Shown here one piece after another: positions 26,927 through 36,009 of a stretch of DNA of 64,000 nt. The stretch comes from Tannerellaceae bacterium (GTDB lineage Bacteria; Bacteroidota; Bacteroidia; Bacteroidales; Tannerellaceae): the NCBI GenBank assembly GCA_031276545.1, contig JAISMW010000012.1, forward strand, positions 17,893-81,892, given 5' to 3'. Under the pieces are notes generated by a model. It was not told the DNA's origin. It was given only the letters and a program-made list of their open reading frames with translations, and made no database searches. The stretch's first letter is position 1. Each line of letters begins with the position of its first letter. Made by a program: the position numbers and the translations under genes.

Positions 26927-29686
26927 TCAGTACCATTTTTGTCCTTCCCTGTAATTGCTTCGGCGGTCGTATTTCAGGTCTTTCAGGAGAGAGGAACTTA
27001 CCGCGATGGAGAACGAGTAGAATTTATAGTTCCCCACGGGGTTGAAACTGGCCGTCATCGTGAAGCAATGCAGGTTGCGCGAGAGGTTGCAGGTGAGGTA
27101 TGATATTTTTTTGGTATCGAAGTCATACGTGGCATTGAAGTTGAACTGCCAGTTTTTGGTCGGCTGCATATTTCCGCTGAAGCTGAGGGCGTGGGTTATC
27201 CGGTAGTCGTATTCCCGCTTATCGTAATTAAAGTCTCCGTATCCCAGGCTCAGGTTATAGTTGAAGGAAAGGCTCCAGGGGACGCCGTTTTTCCAGTAGC
27301 CGTCCGCATCGGTTTCTCCCGATGTATCTTCTTTTGCTTTTCTGAGGCGGCCGCCCCCCTGTTCGGGCACCAGGTCGCGGATTTCGCCAAATTCGTCGAG
27401 GGCGTCCACGGGGACGTCATCTTCGGGGGATTCTTCGGGGGATTCGTCCTCTACATCTTCCTTGATACCGAACAGGGCGCGTATCGGTTTGAATATGCCT
27501 TTTTTGAAGGAATCGTTTTTCAGGGTATAGGAGAAGCTCGTACCCGTAGAGCGCAAACGTCCCAGTCCTTTTCCCGACTGGATACGCATGATGTTCTGGC
27601 GGTAGAACGACTTCCTGCCGTCGGGGCTTTCGTTCACGCCATAGGTATAGGTATCGAATACGCCGTTCAGGTTGAGCGTATAGCTGCGGGAGAATTTCAG
27701 CCGGAGGCCTACGTTGAGGTCGCTCCATTTGAGGGAGTCGGCCATCAGGTTGTGGCTCATGCTGAAGGAGAGTTTGTCGATGAGGCTGCGTTTTGCATCG
27801 TCCGTAGAATCCCGGTCGCCCGTTTTTTTCGCTTCCAGGTTGTTGTCTATACTGAAGCTGATATTACCCTGCTGTCCTCTTCCCGGTACGCCGAACATGC
27901 CGTTGCTGAAGGGCGAATAGTTGACGGTACGCTCCATTCCCTGGTTGTCGATGTAGGCATATTCCTTGTAGAAGCCGTAGCTTTTGTTCGAGAAATCGGG
28001 CGTAAATCCGAGGCTTACCGACATATCCATCCGGTGGCGGATGAGGTATTTGCCGATGACCGGCAGCGCCGGCAGGGGCTGGAAGAAGCCGTATACGGTG
28101 GTGGAGGCCGAGACGGACGTATTGTAGTCGTACACCCGGTAGAAGCCGTAGGTCGTGTCGGAGGGGTGCAGATTGTTTGTCTGCCAGTCGTAGGCCTGTT
28201 CCGTTTTGCTGGAGTACCAGCGTTCGCGGTAGTTGAACGAAGGAGATATGTTGAGGTAGTTGAATACGCTGAACGTGGCGCTCACCGGTATCTGGTGCTG
28301 CATGGCGTTTTTCCAGTCCCTGATGATATTGGCCTTGGGGAAGAGGTATTCCTTGGTCGAAATATTGTTGCGCAGGGAACCGGAGTAGCTCATGGATATT
28401 TTTTCGTACCAGCGTTCGCTCCCTGCGGCCTGTTTCCGTTTGAAGGGGAAGATACGGCTCATGCTGATGGTGACGTCGGGGAGGGTTACGGAAAGCATCG
28501 TATCGCGTCCGGCCTGGTTGACGTTCATCGTGGCGGAGATGCTGAGCGGGTTGTTGGGAAACCGCTGGGTGATATTGATGCTCGAGCTTTTGGTATTCTG
28601 CGTCGAGGTGGGCATACTCATACTCTGGATGTTGTTTTTGTCGTATCCGGTAGTGGCAAAATTGATGCTGGCCGAGAAGGTACGGTAGGGGTTGGCCTTG
28701 GCGTCCTGCGAATGTGTCCAGTAGAGTTTGAAATCCTTCGTCAGGCTGTAGTCCGGCAGTCCGGCATCGCCCAGTTTGGTGCTCAGGTAGGAAGCGTTGA
28801 AACTTCCGTTGAATTTATATCGTTTCCTGTAGGTGGAGCGGGCATTGGCTCCCCAGGATCCTTTGGAATAAAATTCGCCCGTCAGGGCTAAATCAATATA
28901 GTCGCTCAGCGCCAGGTAATACCCTCCGTCGCGTATGTAGAAGCCGCGCGTGGATTCTTCGCCGAAGGTAGGGAAGAGGATGCCGGACGAATAGCTGCTT
29001 GAAAAGGGGAAATAGGCAAAAGGCAGCCCCAGCAGATAGAGGGGTACATCTTCGATGACGAGGTAGACCGGCCCCGTCACGATGTTTTTGTTGGGGCGTA
29101 CCTTGGCTTTCGTCATCTGTATATAGAAGTGCGGGTGGTCGTGGTCGTCGCAGGTGGTATACTTTCCTCCGGCCATATTCAGGATATCGTCGCTCATTTT
29201 TTTCGTACGTGTCGCGGTTACGTATCCTTCGCCCTGCTGCGTGATGACGTCGGTGATGAATCCCTTTTTCGATTTGAAATTATAGCGCATGGTTTTGGAT
29301 TCGTATTCCTGTCCTCCGTCCTTGAAGAGCGGATATCCGAACTCCACGCCCAGCGTATCGAGTCCGTATTGGGCAAACACCTGGCTGCTGTCGAGATTCA
29401 TTTCTATCTGTTCCGATTCCAGTTGGATTTGCTCATACTTCACGTTTCCTTCTCCGAACAGGTAGGCCCGGTTGCCGGCCGTCATGATGATGGAATCGGA
29501 TGCGGCGTAGGTCACCGTAGCCTCCAGGCCGTTTCGCGAGGCTGCGGTCGTATCTGCCGCAACCGTGTCTGCCGGGAGCGATATGGTATCTGCCGGAAGC
29601 GGTATAGCGTCGGCCTCCTGTGCCTGCAGGCACGTGCTTCCGGCAAGAAGAATCAACAGAATATAGAGAATCGTTTTGGGAAACAT
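26927..29686 (-). CDS. lptD: LPS-assembly protein LptD
   Basis: A 919-residue outer-membrane LPS translocon. A signal peptide is cut near residue 22. A short OstA/LptA-like periplasmic domain follows (AYLFGEGNVKYEQIQLESEQ, about residues 73-92 onward), and then a large beta-barrel with the typical LPLFAYFPFSS-like segment seen here as LLGLPFAYFPFSSSYSSG. An acidic, low-complexity insert (EDVEDESPEESPEDD) interrupts the barrel around residue 740, which looks like an extended loop. Convergent with ung. Confidence 0.92.
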   Translation of the reverse strand: MFPKTILYILLILLAGSTCLQAQEADAIPLPADTISLPADTVAADTTAASRNGLEATVTYAASDSIIMTAGNRAYLFGEGNVKYEQIQLESEQIEMNLDSSQVFAQYGLDTLGVEFGYPLFKDGGQEYESKTMRYNFKSKKGFITDVITQQGEGYVTATRTKKMSDDILNMAGGKYTTCDDHDHPHFYIQMTKAKVRPNKNIVTGPVYLVIEDVPLYLLGLPFAYFPFSSSYSSGILFPTFGEESTRGFYIRDGGYYLALSDYIDLALTGEFYSKGSWGANARSTYRKRYKFNGSFNASYLSTKLGDAGLPDYSLTKDFKLYWTHSQDAKANPYRTFSASINFATTGYDKNNIQSMSMPTSTQNTKSSSINITQRFPNNPLSISATMNVNQAGRDTMLSVTLPDVTISMSRIFPFKRKQAAGSERWYEKISMSYSGSLRNNISTKEYLFPKANIIRDWKNAMQHQIPVSATFSVFNYLNISPSFNYRERWYSSKTEQAYDWQTNNLHPSDTTYGFYRVYDYNTSVSASTTVYGFFQPLPALPVIGKYLIRHRMDMSVSLGFTPDFSNKSYGFYKEYAYIDNQGMERTVNYSPFSNGMFGVPGRGQQGNISFSIDNNLEAKKTGDRDSTDDAKRSLIDKLSFSMSHNLMADSLKWSDLNVGLRLKFSRSYTLNLNGVFDTYTYGVNESPDGRKSFYRQNIMRIQSGKGLGRLRSTGTSFSYTLKNDSFKKGIFKPIRALFGIKEDVEDESPEESPEDDVPVDALDEFGEIRDLVPEQGGGRLRKAKEDTSGETDADGYWKNGVPWSLSFNYNLSLGYGDFNYDKREYDYRITHALSFSGNMQPTKNWQFNFNATYDFDTKKISYLTCNLSRNLHCFTMTASFNPVGNYKFYSFSIAVSSSLLKDLKYDRRSNYREGQKWY

Positions 29687-29712
29687 GCTGTTTTTTGTTG
29701 CATCCTGATGCG

Positions 29713-29720
29713 CAAATATA
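29713..29720 (-). promoter_or_regulatory. Bacteroidetes -7 box for lptD
   Basis: On the minus strand this reads TATATTTG, 27 bases upstream of the lptD start. No good -33 box is seen. Confidence 0.45.
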
Positions 29721-29747
29721 GAACAAAAATACGAAGTCGTCCGGCGT

Positions 29748-30290
29748 TTACCGGTCTAAAAAGAGTTTACACCAGTATTCAAAGCGCCGGCATGTATCTT
29801 CGCCGTACTGCGAAAGCCCCGTTTTGATCCGGTCGACGGTTTTTTCCCTTCCCGGATGGTTCTTGCTGAAAAATTTATCGGCAAAGCAGATGAGCTGTTC
29901 CTCGACCGACAGGGGGAGCATATCCCGGTGAGGGAGGGGCAGATTGCGTGCCGTGATTTCGTCCAGCGAGATACCGCAACCGGTATGCCGTTCGCACACC
30001 AGGGCATGACGCGGATAACCTTCTTTGCGCATCAGGTCGGCGCCCAGATAGCCGTGGCAGATATACTCGGCCTTTCCGTAGCAGCCAATACCCGGCGCGT
30101 CGCACAGGAAAACACCGATATCGTGCAGCATAGCCGCCTCTTCGATAAAGAGCAGGTCGAGGTGCATTTCCGGATGCAGCCGGGCTATCTGCAACGCTTT
30201 GCCGGCCACGTCTCTACTGTGTGATACCAGGATACGGTACGCCTCGGAATGAATATCGTAATAGTTGGACAAAATCTCCAGCGGATTCAT
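29748..30290 (-). CDS. HD-domain hydrolase
   Basis: A 180-residue protein with an HD phosphohydrolase core: His24 in VSHSRDVAGKAL, the doublet His56-Asp57 in EAAMLHDIGVFL, further histidines in the YICHGYLGADL and VCERHTG segments, and a late Asp in LICFADKFFS. The family cleaves phosphate bonds of nucleotides or related molecules; the substrate here is unknown. It lies 61 bases upstream of lptD on the same strand, and its upstream side faces the large hairpin array. Confidence 0.87.
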   Translation of the reverse strand: MNPLEILSNYYDIHSEAYRILVSHSRDVAGKALQIARLHPEMHLDLLFIEEAAMLHDIGVFLCDAPGIGCYGKAEYICHGYLGADLMRKEGYPRHALVCERHTGCGISLDEITARNLPLPHRDMLPLSVEEQLICFADKFFSKNHPGREKTVDRIKTGLSQYGEDTCRRFEYWCKLFLDR

Positions 30291-30320
30291 TTTGAAGTGA
30301 TATTATGTTTTTAGCAGGCG

Positions 30321-30328
30321 CAAATGTA
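30321..30328 (-). promoter_or_regulatory. Bacteroidetes -7 box for the HD hydrolase gene
   Basis: On the minus strand this reads TACATTTG, 31 bases upstream of the HD gene. It shows that the gene has its own start site downstream of the hairpin array. Confidence 0.45.
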
Positions 30329-30494
30329 ATAAATATAGTGAACAACTGACCGTGAATAGCGCGAGGTGCAGGCTCCCTCCCTGTATGTCTCAGCCTCGCA
30401 GACTGCCCGGCCTACCGTATACTTCATGCCGGGAGATTATGAAGAAGCTATCCTCGAACTCCGGCGCCCTCCCTTCCTCCTCCTTCCGGGCCGG

Positions 30495-32590
30495 CAAGGG
30501 GCAAATATTTTTCCGTGAGGCTTGCCACCTGGGTGGCAAGGGTCAAATATTTTTCTGCGGGGCTTGCCACCTGGGTGGCAAGGGGTAAATATTTTTCTGT
30601 GGGGCTTGCCACCTGGGTTGCAAGGGTCAAATATTTTTCCGCGGGGCTTGCCATCTGGGTTGCAAGGGTCAAATATTTTTCTGTGTGGCTTGCCACCTGG
30701 GTTGCAAGGGGTAAATATTTTTCTGTGGGGCTTGCCACCTGGGTTGCAAGGGTCAAATATTTTTCTGTGAGACTTGCCATCTGGGTTGCAAGGGTCAAAT
30801 ATTTTTCTGTGTGGCTTGCCACCTGGGTTGCAAGGGTCAAATATTTTTCTGTGTGGCTTGCCACCTGGGTGGCAAGGGGTAAATATTTTTCCGTGAGGCT
30901 TGCCACCTGGGTTGCAAGGGGTAAATTTTTTTCTGTGAGGCTTGCCACCTGGGTGGCAAGGGTCAAATATTTTTCCGTGAGGCTTGCCACCTGGGTGGCA
31001 AGGGTCAAATATTTTTCTGTTGGGCTTGCCACCTGGGTGGCAAGGGTCAAATATTTTTCCGTGAGGCTTGCCACCTGGGTTGCAATGGGTAAATATTTTT
31101 CTGTGAGGCTTGCCATCTGGGTTGCAAGGGGTAAATATTTTTCTGTGGGGCTTGCTGCCGGGCAGCGGGAAGCATATATTTTTCCGCGATGCTTGCTTCC
31201 GGGCAGCAAGGGGTAAATATTTTTCTGTGGGGCTTGCCACCTGGGTTGCAAGGGGCAAATATTTTTCCGCGGGGCTTGCCACCTGGGTTGCAAGGGGCAA
31301 ATATTTTTCCGTGAGGCTTGCCACCTGGGTTGCAAGGGTCAAATATTTTTTCGTGAGGCTTGCCATCTGGGTTGCAAGGGTCAAATATTTTTCCGTATGG
31401 CTTGCCACCTGGGTTGCAAGGGTCAAATTTTTTTCTGTGGGGCTTGCCACCTGGGTTGCAAGGGATAAATATTTTTCCGTAGAGCTTGCTGTCGGGAAGC
31501 GAGTGGAAAATATTTTTCTGTGGGGCTTGCTTCCGGGAAGCAAAGGGTAAATATTTTTCCGTTGGGCTTGCTTTCGGGAAGCGAGGGGTAAATATTTTTC
31601 CGTGTGGCTTGCTGCCTGGCAGCAAGGGGTAAATATTTTTCCGCTGGGCTTGCTTCCGGGCAGCAAGGAGAAAATATTTTTCCGCGTGGCTTGCTTCGGG
31701 GCAGCAAGTGATAAATATTTTTCGGTGGGGCTTGCTGCCGGGAAGCGAGGGGCAAATATTTTTCCGCGTGGCTTGCTTCCTGGCAGCAAGGGGTAAATAT
31801 TTTTCCGTGATGCTTGCTTCCTGGCAGCAAGGGGTAAATATTTTTCCGCGTGGCTTGCTTCCTGGCAGCAAGGGGCAAATATTTTTCCGTGAGGCTTGCT
31901 TCCGGGCAGCAAGGGGAAAATATTTTTCCGTGTGGCTTGCTGCCGGGAAGCGAGCGACAAATATTTTTCTGTGGGGCTTGCAGCCGGGAATCGAGCGGAA
32001 AATATTTTTCCGTGTGGCTTGCTTCCGGGAAGCGAGCGGTAAATATTTTTCCGTGTGGTTTGCTTCCGGACAGCAAGGGGCAAATATTTTTCTGTGTGGC
32101 TTGCTTCCGGGCAGCAAGGGGCATATATTTTTCCATGGGGCTTGCTGCCGGGAAGCGAGCGGAAAATATTTTTCTGTGGGGCTTGCTGTCTGGCAGCAAG
32201 GGGTAAATATTTTTCCATGGGGCTTGCTTCTGGGAAGCGAGCGACAAATATTTTTCTGTGGGGCTTGCTTCCGGGCAGCAAGGGGTAAATATTTTTCCGC
32301 GTGGCTTGCTTCCGGGCAGCAAGGGGTAAATATTTTTCCGTGTGGCTTGCTGCCGGGAAGCGAGCGATAAATATTTTTCTGTGAGGCTTACTTCCGGGCA
32401 GCAAGGGGTAAATATTTTTCCGTGGGGCTTGCTGCCGGGCAGCAAGTGGTAAATATTTTTCCGTGTGGCTTGCTTCCGGGCAGCAAGTGGTAAATATTTT
32501 TCTGTGAGGCTTGCTTCCGGGCAGCGAGGGGTAAATATTTTTCCGCGTGGCTTGCTTCCGGGGTGGCAAAGAGAAAAATATTTTCCCGGA
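30495..32590. repeat. Tandem array of about 50 hairpin units (41-42 bp each)
   Basis: About 51 units fill 2.1 kb. Each has a 19-20 base stem-loop beginning CTTGC and ending GCAAG or GCGAG, then GGG, then an AT-rich part centred on AAATATTTTTC, then a short G/T-rich joint. In 30495-31480 most units are 42 bp with stem CTTGCCACC/GGTGGCAAG or a close variant. In 31480-32590 most are 41 bp with stems such as CTTGCTGCC/GGCAGCAAG and CTTGCTTCC/GGAAGC. Changes on one arm are often matched on the other (CA/TG, TG/CA, TT/AA), though mixed, mismatched units also occur. Because 42 is a multiple of three, long open frames run through the array on both strands (up to 725 codons on the minus strand); I regard these as by-products. 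The array lies between the 3' end of the inositol-lipid operon and the HD gene. Confidence 0.93.
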
Positions 32591-32786
32591 GGGAAAATGT
32601 AGAGGTGGTTTCAACGTCGCCGGAACAGGCGCTAAACTCTGCTGTTTATACGCTTTCCTTCCGATTGACGGAACCGGAGACGGTCGTTGCGCTTTGCTTT
32701 ACCGGTTTTCGGCACTTTTGTTCTTTTGATTCGGATGATTCGGGGGATTGCCTTCATCATGCGAATCAACGTTTACCGCCACTCTT

Positions 32787-33509
32787 TCACAAGTGGAAAA
32801 TGTCGTTCAGTTCCGTGATGGAAGTGATTACGGCATCGGCTGTTTCGTCGCCCCGGTAAGGGTTCCATCCGGATTTTTTTAGCCAGACGGTATGGCATCC
32901 GAGCGTGGATGAGGGGAGGATGTCTTTGTCGTACGAATCGCCTACGGCAACAAGTTCGCGGGGGGCAAAGCCTGTTTGATCGATGCCCAGTTGGAATATC
33001 CCCGGATCGGGTTTGCGGACGCCTGCTGCGGAGGATTCTACTACGGCATCGAAAAATTCGTTCAAAGAAAAGTCTTCCAGCACGGTTTGTATGTTCCCGT
33101 AGAAATTCGTGACCAGTACAAGCGGGTATCGCTCCGACAGGCTTTTCAGGATGGGACGGGCTACGCTAACGGATGACCGGGCAAAGGTATAGCACAGGTC
33201 GGCTATGCGGGCGGCGAGGTGCGGCGCTCTGTCGCCGGCGGCCAACTGCCGGCTGTCGTGCAGCCACTGCATCTGCAGTTCGGCTTTCAGGCGGAGTACG
33301 TGCCGGAAATTATGATGGGGCAACACCATGCGGTGTGTTGCCAGGGTGCGTTCGCCGTGGATGTATGCTTGGCGGAACAGGTCTTTGTCTACGGGTATCT
33401 GCAGGGTTTGGTAGGCTTCCCATATCACTTCCGACCAGTGCGTGCCGTTGCTGTCTATGGTGCCGCCGTAGTCCAGCAGGATGCCTTTTATTTGATCCGG
33501 GTCGAACAT
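32787..33509 (-). CDS. HAD-family hydrolase of the inositol-lipid operon (candidate phosphatidylinositol-phosphate phosphatase)
   Basis: A 240-residue HAD hydrolase. Motif I is LLDYGGTID with Asp13 as nucleophile; the usual second Asp at +2 is Gly15. Motif II is LVLVTNFYGN, motif III the lysine in GVRKPDP, and motif IV GDSYDKDI. It is the last gene of the operon and overlaps the phosphotransferase gene by 22 bases. In the known Bacteroidetes inositol-lipid pathway a phosphatase removes phosphate from phosphatidylinositol phosphate, and this protein fits that step by position. The missing second Asp makes the chemistry less certain. Confidence 0.78.
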   Translation of the reverse strand: MFDPDQIKGILLDYGGTIDSNGTHWSEVIWEAYQTLQIPVDKDLFRQAYIHGERTLATHRMVLPHHNFRHVLRLKAELQMQWLHDSRQLAAGDRAPHLAARIADLCYTFARSSVSVARPILKSLSERYPLVLVTNFYGNIQTVLEDFSLNEFFDAVVESSAAGVRKPDPGIFQLGIDQTGFAPRELVAVGDSYDKDILPSSTLGCHTVWLKKSGWNPYRGDETADAVITSITELNDIFHL

Positions 33510-34435
33510 GTTTCGTCGGGGGTTTCGGATGCTAACTGTGCGGCAAAGGCGCTGCAGAAACGTTCATGCTTTACGGCCATATAGAGCAGCATGAGGTTCA
33601 GGACGGTGGCTTCGAAGATGAAATAAATCCACGGCATCCGGATGGACAGGCTGATGAAGAGGGCGATGACCCGCGTGTTGAACGACAGCATATTGGTGTA
33701 TTTCATCAGGGGGAGGCTCTTTTCGCGGAATGATTTGCGGAACGGTTCCGGCGCCCGGTCGGCGTAGCGGGTGCGGAGAACGGCCAGCATCTGCTGGAGC
33801 CGGGGGGTCTGTTTTTCCTGCTCCCGCGTATAGCGGATGTAGAAAACGTGTCCCAGTTTGAGGAGAAAGTCGTTTTTCCAGCTCAGCCGGTCGAACTCTT
33901 TCCGGAGGGCTGCGGTGTTCGACAGCTCGCTGCCTGTTTTTCCTTTCAGGAAGTAGAGATGTACGTTCCGGTAATAATCCGCCATGGAGGCCTGCCGGGT
34001 ATGGGTATAGCCGCTGACGGCGCCCAGGAGCCATATCCACAGTCCCCATTCGGGCGTCAGGCGCAGGCAGATGGCTGCATAAATCGTCACAAACCAGGCA
34101 TCGCCGCAGAATCCGTCCAGCATACGTCCCAGCGGGGAGGTGTTGCCCGTCATGCGTGCCAGTTGTCCGTCGGCGCTGTCGTACGTGTTGGCCCAGACGA
34201 GCAGCATCATGCCGATGGCGTTGACCGCAAGGCTGCTGAAGTAGAAGCATACGCCGGCCGCCATGCCCAGGAAGATGGCCATGACGGTGACGGTGTTGGG
34301 AGAGACGCCCAATTTGCGAAACAAGAGCGCCCAGCGGTATCCGAGCGGCCGGTAGAAATGCAGGTCGATAAACTCTTCCGTGTCCAGGGATTTGAAGGTG
34401 GATTCTAAAGGTGGATTTGCTGTTCTGTCTTGCAT
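33488..34435 (-). CDS. CDP-alcohol phosphatidyltransferase (candidate phosphatidylinositol-phosphate synthase)
   Basis: A 315-residue inner-membrane enzyme with about six helices and a cytoplasmic N-terminal segment. The family motif is seen as DSADGQLAR (Asp86, Asp89, Gly90, Ala93, Arg94), Gly103 and Asp107. The last Asp, normally four residues after the third, is at 112 rather than 111 (LDGFCGD), an oddity. With inositol-phosphate synthase in the same operon, the likely reaction joins CDP-diacylglycerol and inositol 1-phosphate. The gene overlaps the HAD gene (22 bases) and the ATP-grasp gene (31 bases). Confidence 0.85.
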   Translation of the reverse strand: MQDRTANPPLESTFKSLDTEEFIDLHFYRPLGYRWALLFRKLGVSPNTVTVMAIFLGMAAGVCFYFSSLAVNAIGMMLLVWANTYDSADGQLARMTGNTSPLGRMLDGFCGDAWFVTIYAAICLRLTPEWGLWIWLLGAVSGYTHTRQASMADYYRNVHLYFLKGKTGSELSNTAALRKEFDRLSWKNDFLLKLGHVFYIRYTREQEKQTPRLQQMLAVLRTRYADRAPEPFRKSFREKSLPLMKYTNMLSFNTRVIALFISLSIRMPWIYFIFEATVLNLMLLYMAVKHERFCSAFAAQLASETPDETCSTRIK

Positions 34436-35292
34436 AGTTCGTGTATTAATGAATAAATCCGTTGGGCGATATGACGGGCGGCTTCCCGGCGGCAGGGGGC
34501 GAAGCTTGGCCAGTCGTTGAAATCAATGATGCGGATAATGCCTTCTCCGGATACGATACAGTCGCCTCCGTAGATCTGGATATTCAATATTTCGGCAGCC
34601 CGGCTGCAAAGGGTACGGAGATGTGCCGGGTCGAAAGGTATTCTCCGTGCCTCGCCGTTTATCTGCTCCAGTCCGAATTTACTGTGATGCGCGGCGGAGG
34701 GATAGAACCAGTGAAAAAAACCGGTTCCCCTGACGCCGTAGAATTTCACCAGGTCGCCGGTCAGGTGTTCATTTATCACGGCGTTGCCGATCCCCCGTAT
34801 GGCGTATTCTTCGAGGATGCTTTGCGCCTCTTCCCGGCTGCGCACGTAGGTTACGTCTTCGCGGTGGATCGCATGGAAGTCGCCCCGTTTGATCCAGCAA
34901 TCATGAAAGCCGGCCTCGCGGAGCGCCGGCAGGGGGTCGGCGTTTGTTCGTACAATCAGGCTTCGGGGATGCGGTATGTCGTGGGCAAGCAGCAGACGGG
35001 TCATTTTTTCGCGGGTACAGTTCCGTATCCCGCCGGCCGGATTGATTACGATCCGTCCTTCGTCTTCATACTGCTGCAGCCTGCGTACCGACGGGCTGTC
35101 GCGTACCATATTGAAGATAAAGTCTTCCTCTATGCCCTGGTCGGCGAGGACAGATTCCGGATATTCGTTCACCGTGCATCCCAGCCTGCGCAGTTCTGCG
35201 GCTGTAAGGCCGAAGATAGCCGCATCGTTGCCTACATGATTGGGGGAAAACAGACTTCCCCGCCGGATACCGGCTATAACGGGTTGATTCAT
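34405..35292 (-). CDS. ATP-grasp-family protein of the inositol-lipid operon
   Basis: A 295-residue protein with an ATP-grasp fold: a pre-domain (SLFSPNHVGNDAAIFGLTAA), the ATP-binding part with CWIKRGDFHAIHREDV, and the acidic metal site IIRIIDFNDWPSFAPCR near the C terminus. ATP-grasp enzymes usually join a carboxylate to an amine or thiol, which has no obvious place in phosphatidylinositol synthesis. Members of this type recur in Bacteroidetes inositol-lipid clusters as far as I know, but I know of no proven reaction. It overlaps the phosphotransferase gene by 31 bases and follows the nucleotidyltransferase gene by 12 bases. Confidence 0.8.
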   Translation of the reverse strand: MNQPVIAGIRRGSLFSPNHVGNDAAIFGLTAAELRRLGCTVNEYPESVLADQGIEEDFIFNMVRDSPSVRRLQQYEDEGRIVINPAGGIRNCTREKMTRLLLAHDIPHPRSLIVRTNADPLPALREAGFHDCWIKRGDFHAIHREDVTYVRSREEAQSILEEYAIRGIGNAVINEHLTGDLVKFYGVRGTGFFHWFYPSAAHHSKFGLEQINGEARRIPFDPAHLRTLCSRAAEILNIQIYGGDCIVSGEGIIRIIDFNDWPSFAPCRREAARHIAQRIYSLIHELCKTEQQIHL

Positions 35293-35304
35293 ATGGACGG
35301 GATC

Positions 35305-36009
35305 TTATGGTTGAGTGTGCAGGAAGTATTCCGCTTTTTCTATGTCGCCCGCATGGTCTACATCCACAATCTTGCCGAAGGGATGGGCTTTCAGCCTGAA
35401 GCCTTCCGCTATCAGCCGGCGCTGATAGTTTCGCATACGCGCCCCGTTCTGTGCTACGGCATCCTCCAGCACCTTGAGCGCCGGACGTTTCAGGCAGTAG
35501 ATGCCTCCCGACACATAGCGGCTTCCTTCTTCCTCCGCTTCGTCGGTAAAACTGCGGATGAAGAGGTTTTCGTCCACATTCACGTACAAGGGTTTTTCGT
35601 CGTCCACATATCCGGTGACAGCCATCAGGCCGTCGGCTTCTTCCGTCCGGAAGGCACGGATGTACTCACGGAATTCATCTTCCCTGAAAACCGTGTCTAC
35701 CGTGGTCAGGCAGAACCGTTCTCCTTTCAGGCAGGGGCTTAGATGGAAAAAACTGTGCATCGAGCTAAGGGTAGACTTTACCACCAGATGCATCGGAACC
35801 GGCAGCTTCATGGCCTGCAGATACGCCCGTACTTCCTCCATCTCTTCATTTACAATGACGGAAACAGAGGTAGCGCGGTTACTCAGAAAAATGCGTATCA
35901 GTCGATCGATCAATGGAGCGCCATTCAGTTCTACCAGCGGTTTCGGACGCCTGATGCCTTCCTGTACCAAACGCGAGCCTTCGCCGGCGGCTATCACGGC
36001 AAAATCCAT
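35305..36009 (-). CDS. NTP-transferase-family nucleotidyltransferase (possible inositol-phosphate cytidylyltransferase)
   Basis: A 234-residue Rossmann-like nucleotidyltransferase with the signature AAGEGSRLVQEGIRRPKPL at residues 7-25, the segment TTVDTVF for the metal-binding Asp, and SGGIYCLKR. Its start codon shares one base with the stop of the inositol-phosphate synthase gene (TGATG), so the two are tightly coupled. The neighbour suggests inositol phosphate as acceptor, giving CDP-inositol or a similar product, as in archaeal di-myo-inositol phosphate synthesis; this is inference. Confidence 0.82.
   Translation of the reverse strand: MDFAVIAAGEGSRLVQEGIRRPKPLVELNGAPLIDRLIRIFLSNRATSVSVIVNEEMEEVRAYLQAMKLPVPMHLVVKSTLSSMHSFFHLSPCLKGERFCLTTVDTVFREDEFREYIRAFRTEEADGLMAVTGYVDDEKPLYVNVDENLFIRSFTDEAEEEGSRYVSGGIYCLKRPALKVLEDAVAQNGARMRNYQRRLIAEGFRLKAHPFGKIVDVDHAGDIEKAEYFLHTQP

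Noticed and set aside
27191..28891. 566-codon plus-strand frame
   Set aside because: Antisense shadow of lptD; no domains, and lptD is well supported.
30495..32590. CRISPR array
   Set aside because: Repeat and spacer parts are equally conserved between units, units are contiguous, and no cas genes are present.
30437..32614. 725-codon minus-strand frame and several other long frames across the first hairpin array, on both strands
   Set aside because: All three minus frames and some plus frames stay open because the repeat unit lacks stop codons and 42 is a multiple of three. There is no signal peptide, ribosome-binding site or protein family, and frame changes occur wherever the unit is 41 bp.
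34462..35742. 426-codon plus-strand frame across two lipid-operon genes
   Set aside because: Antisense to the ATP-grasp and nucleotidyltransferase genes, both of which have clear motifs.
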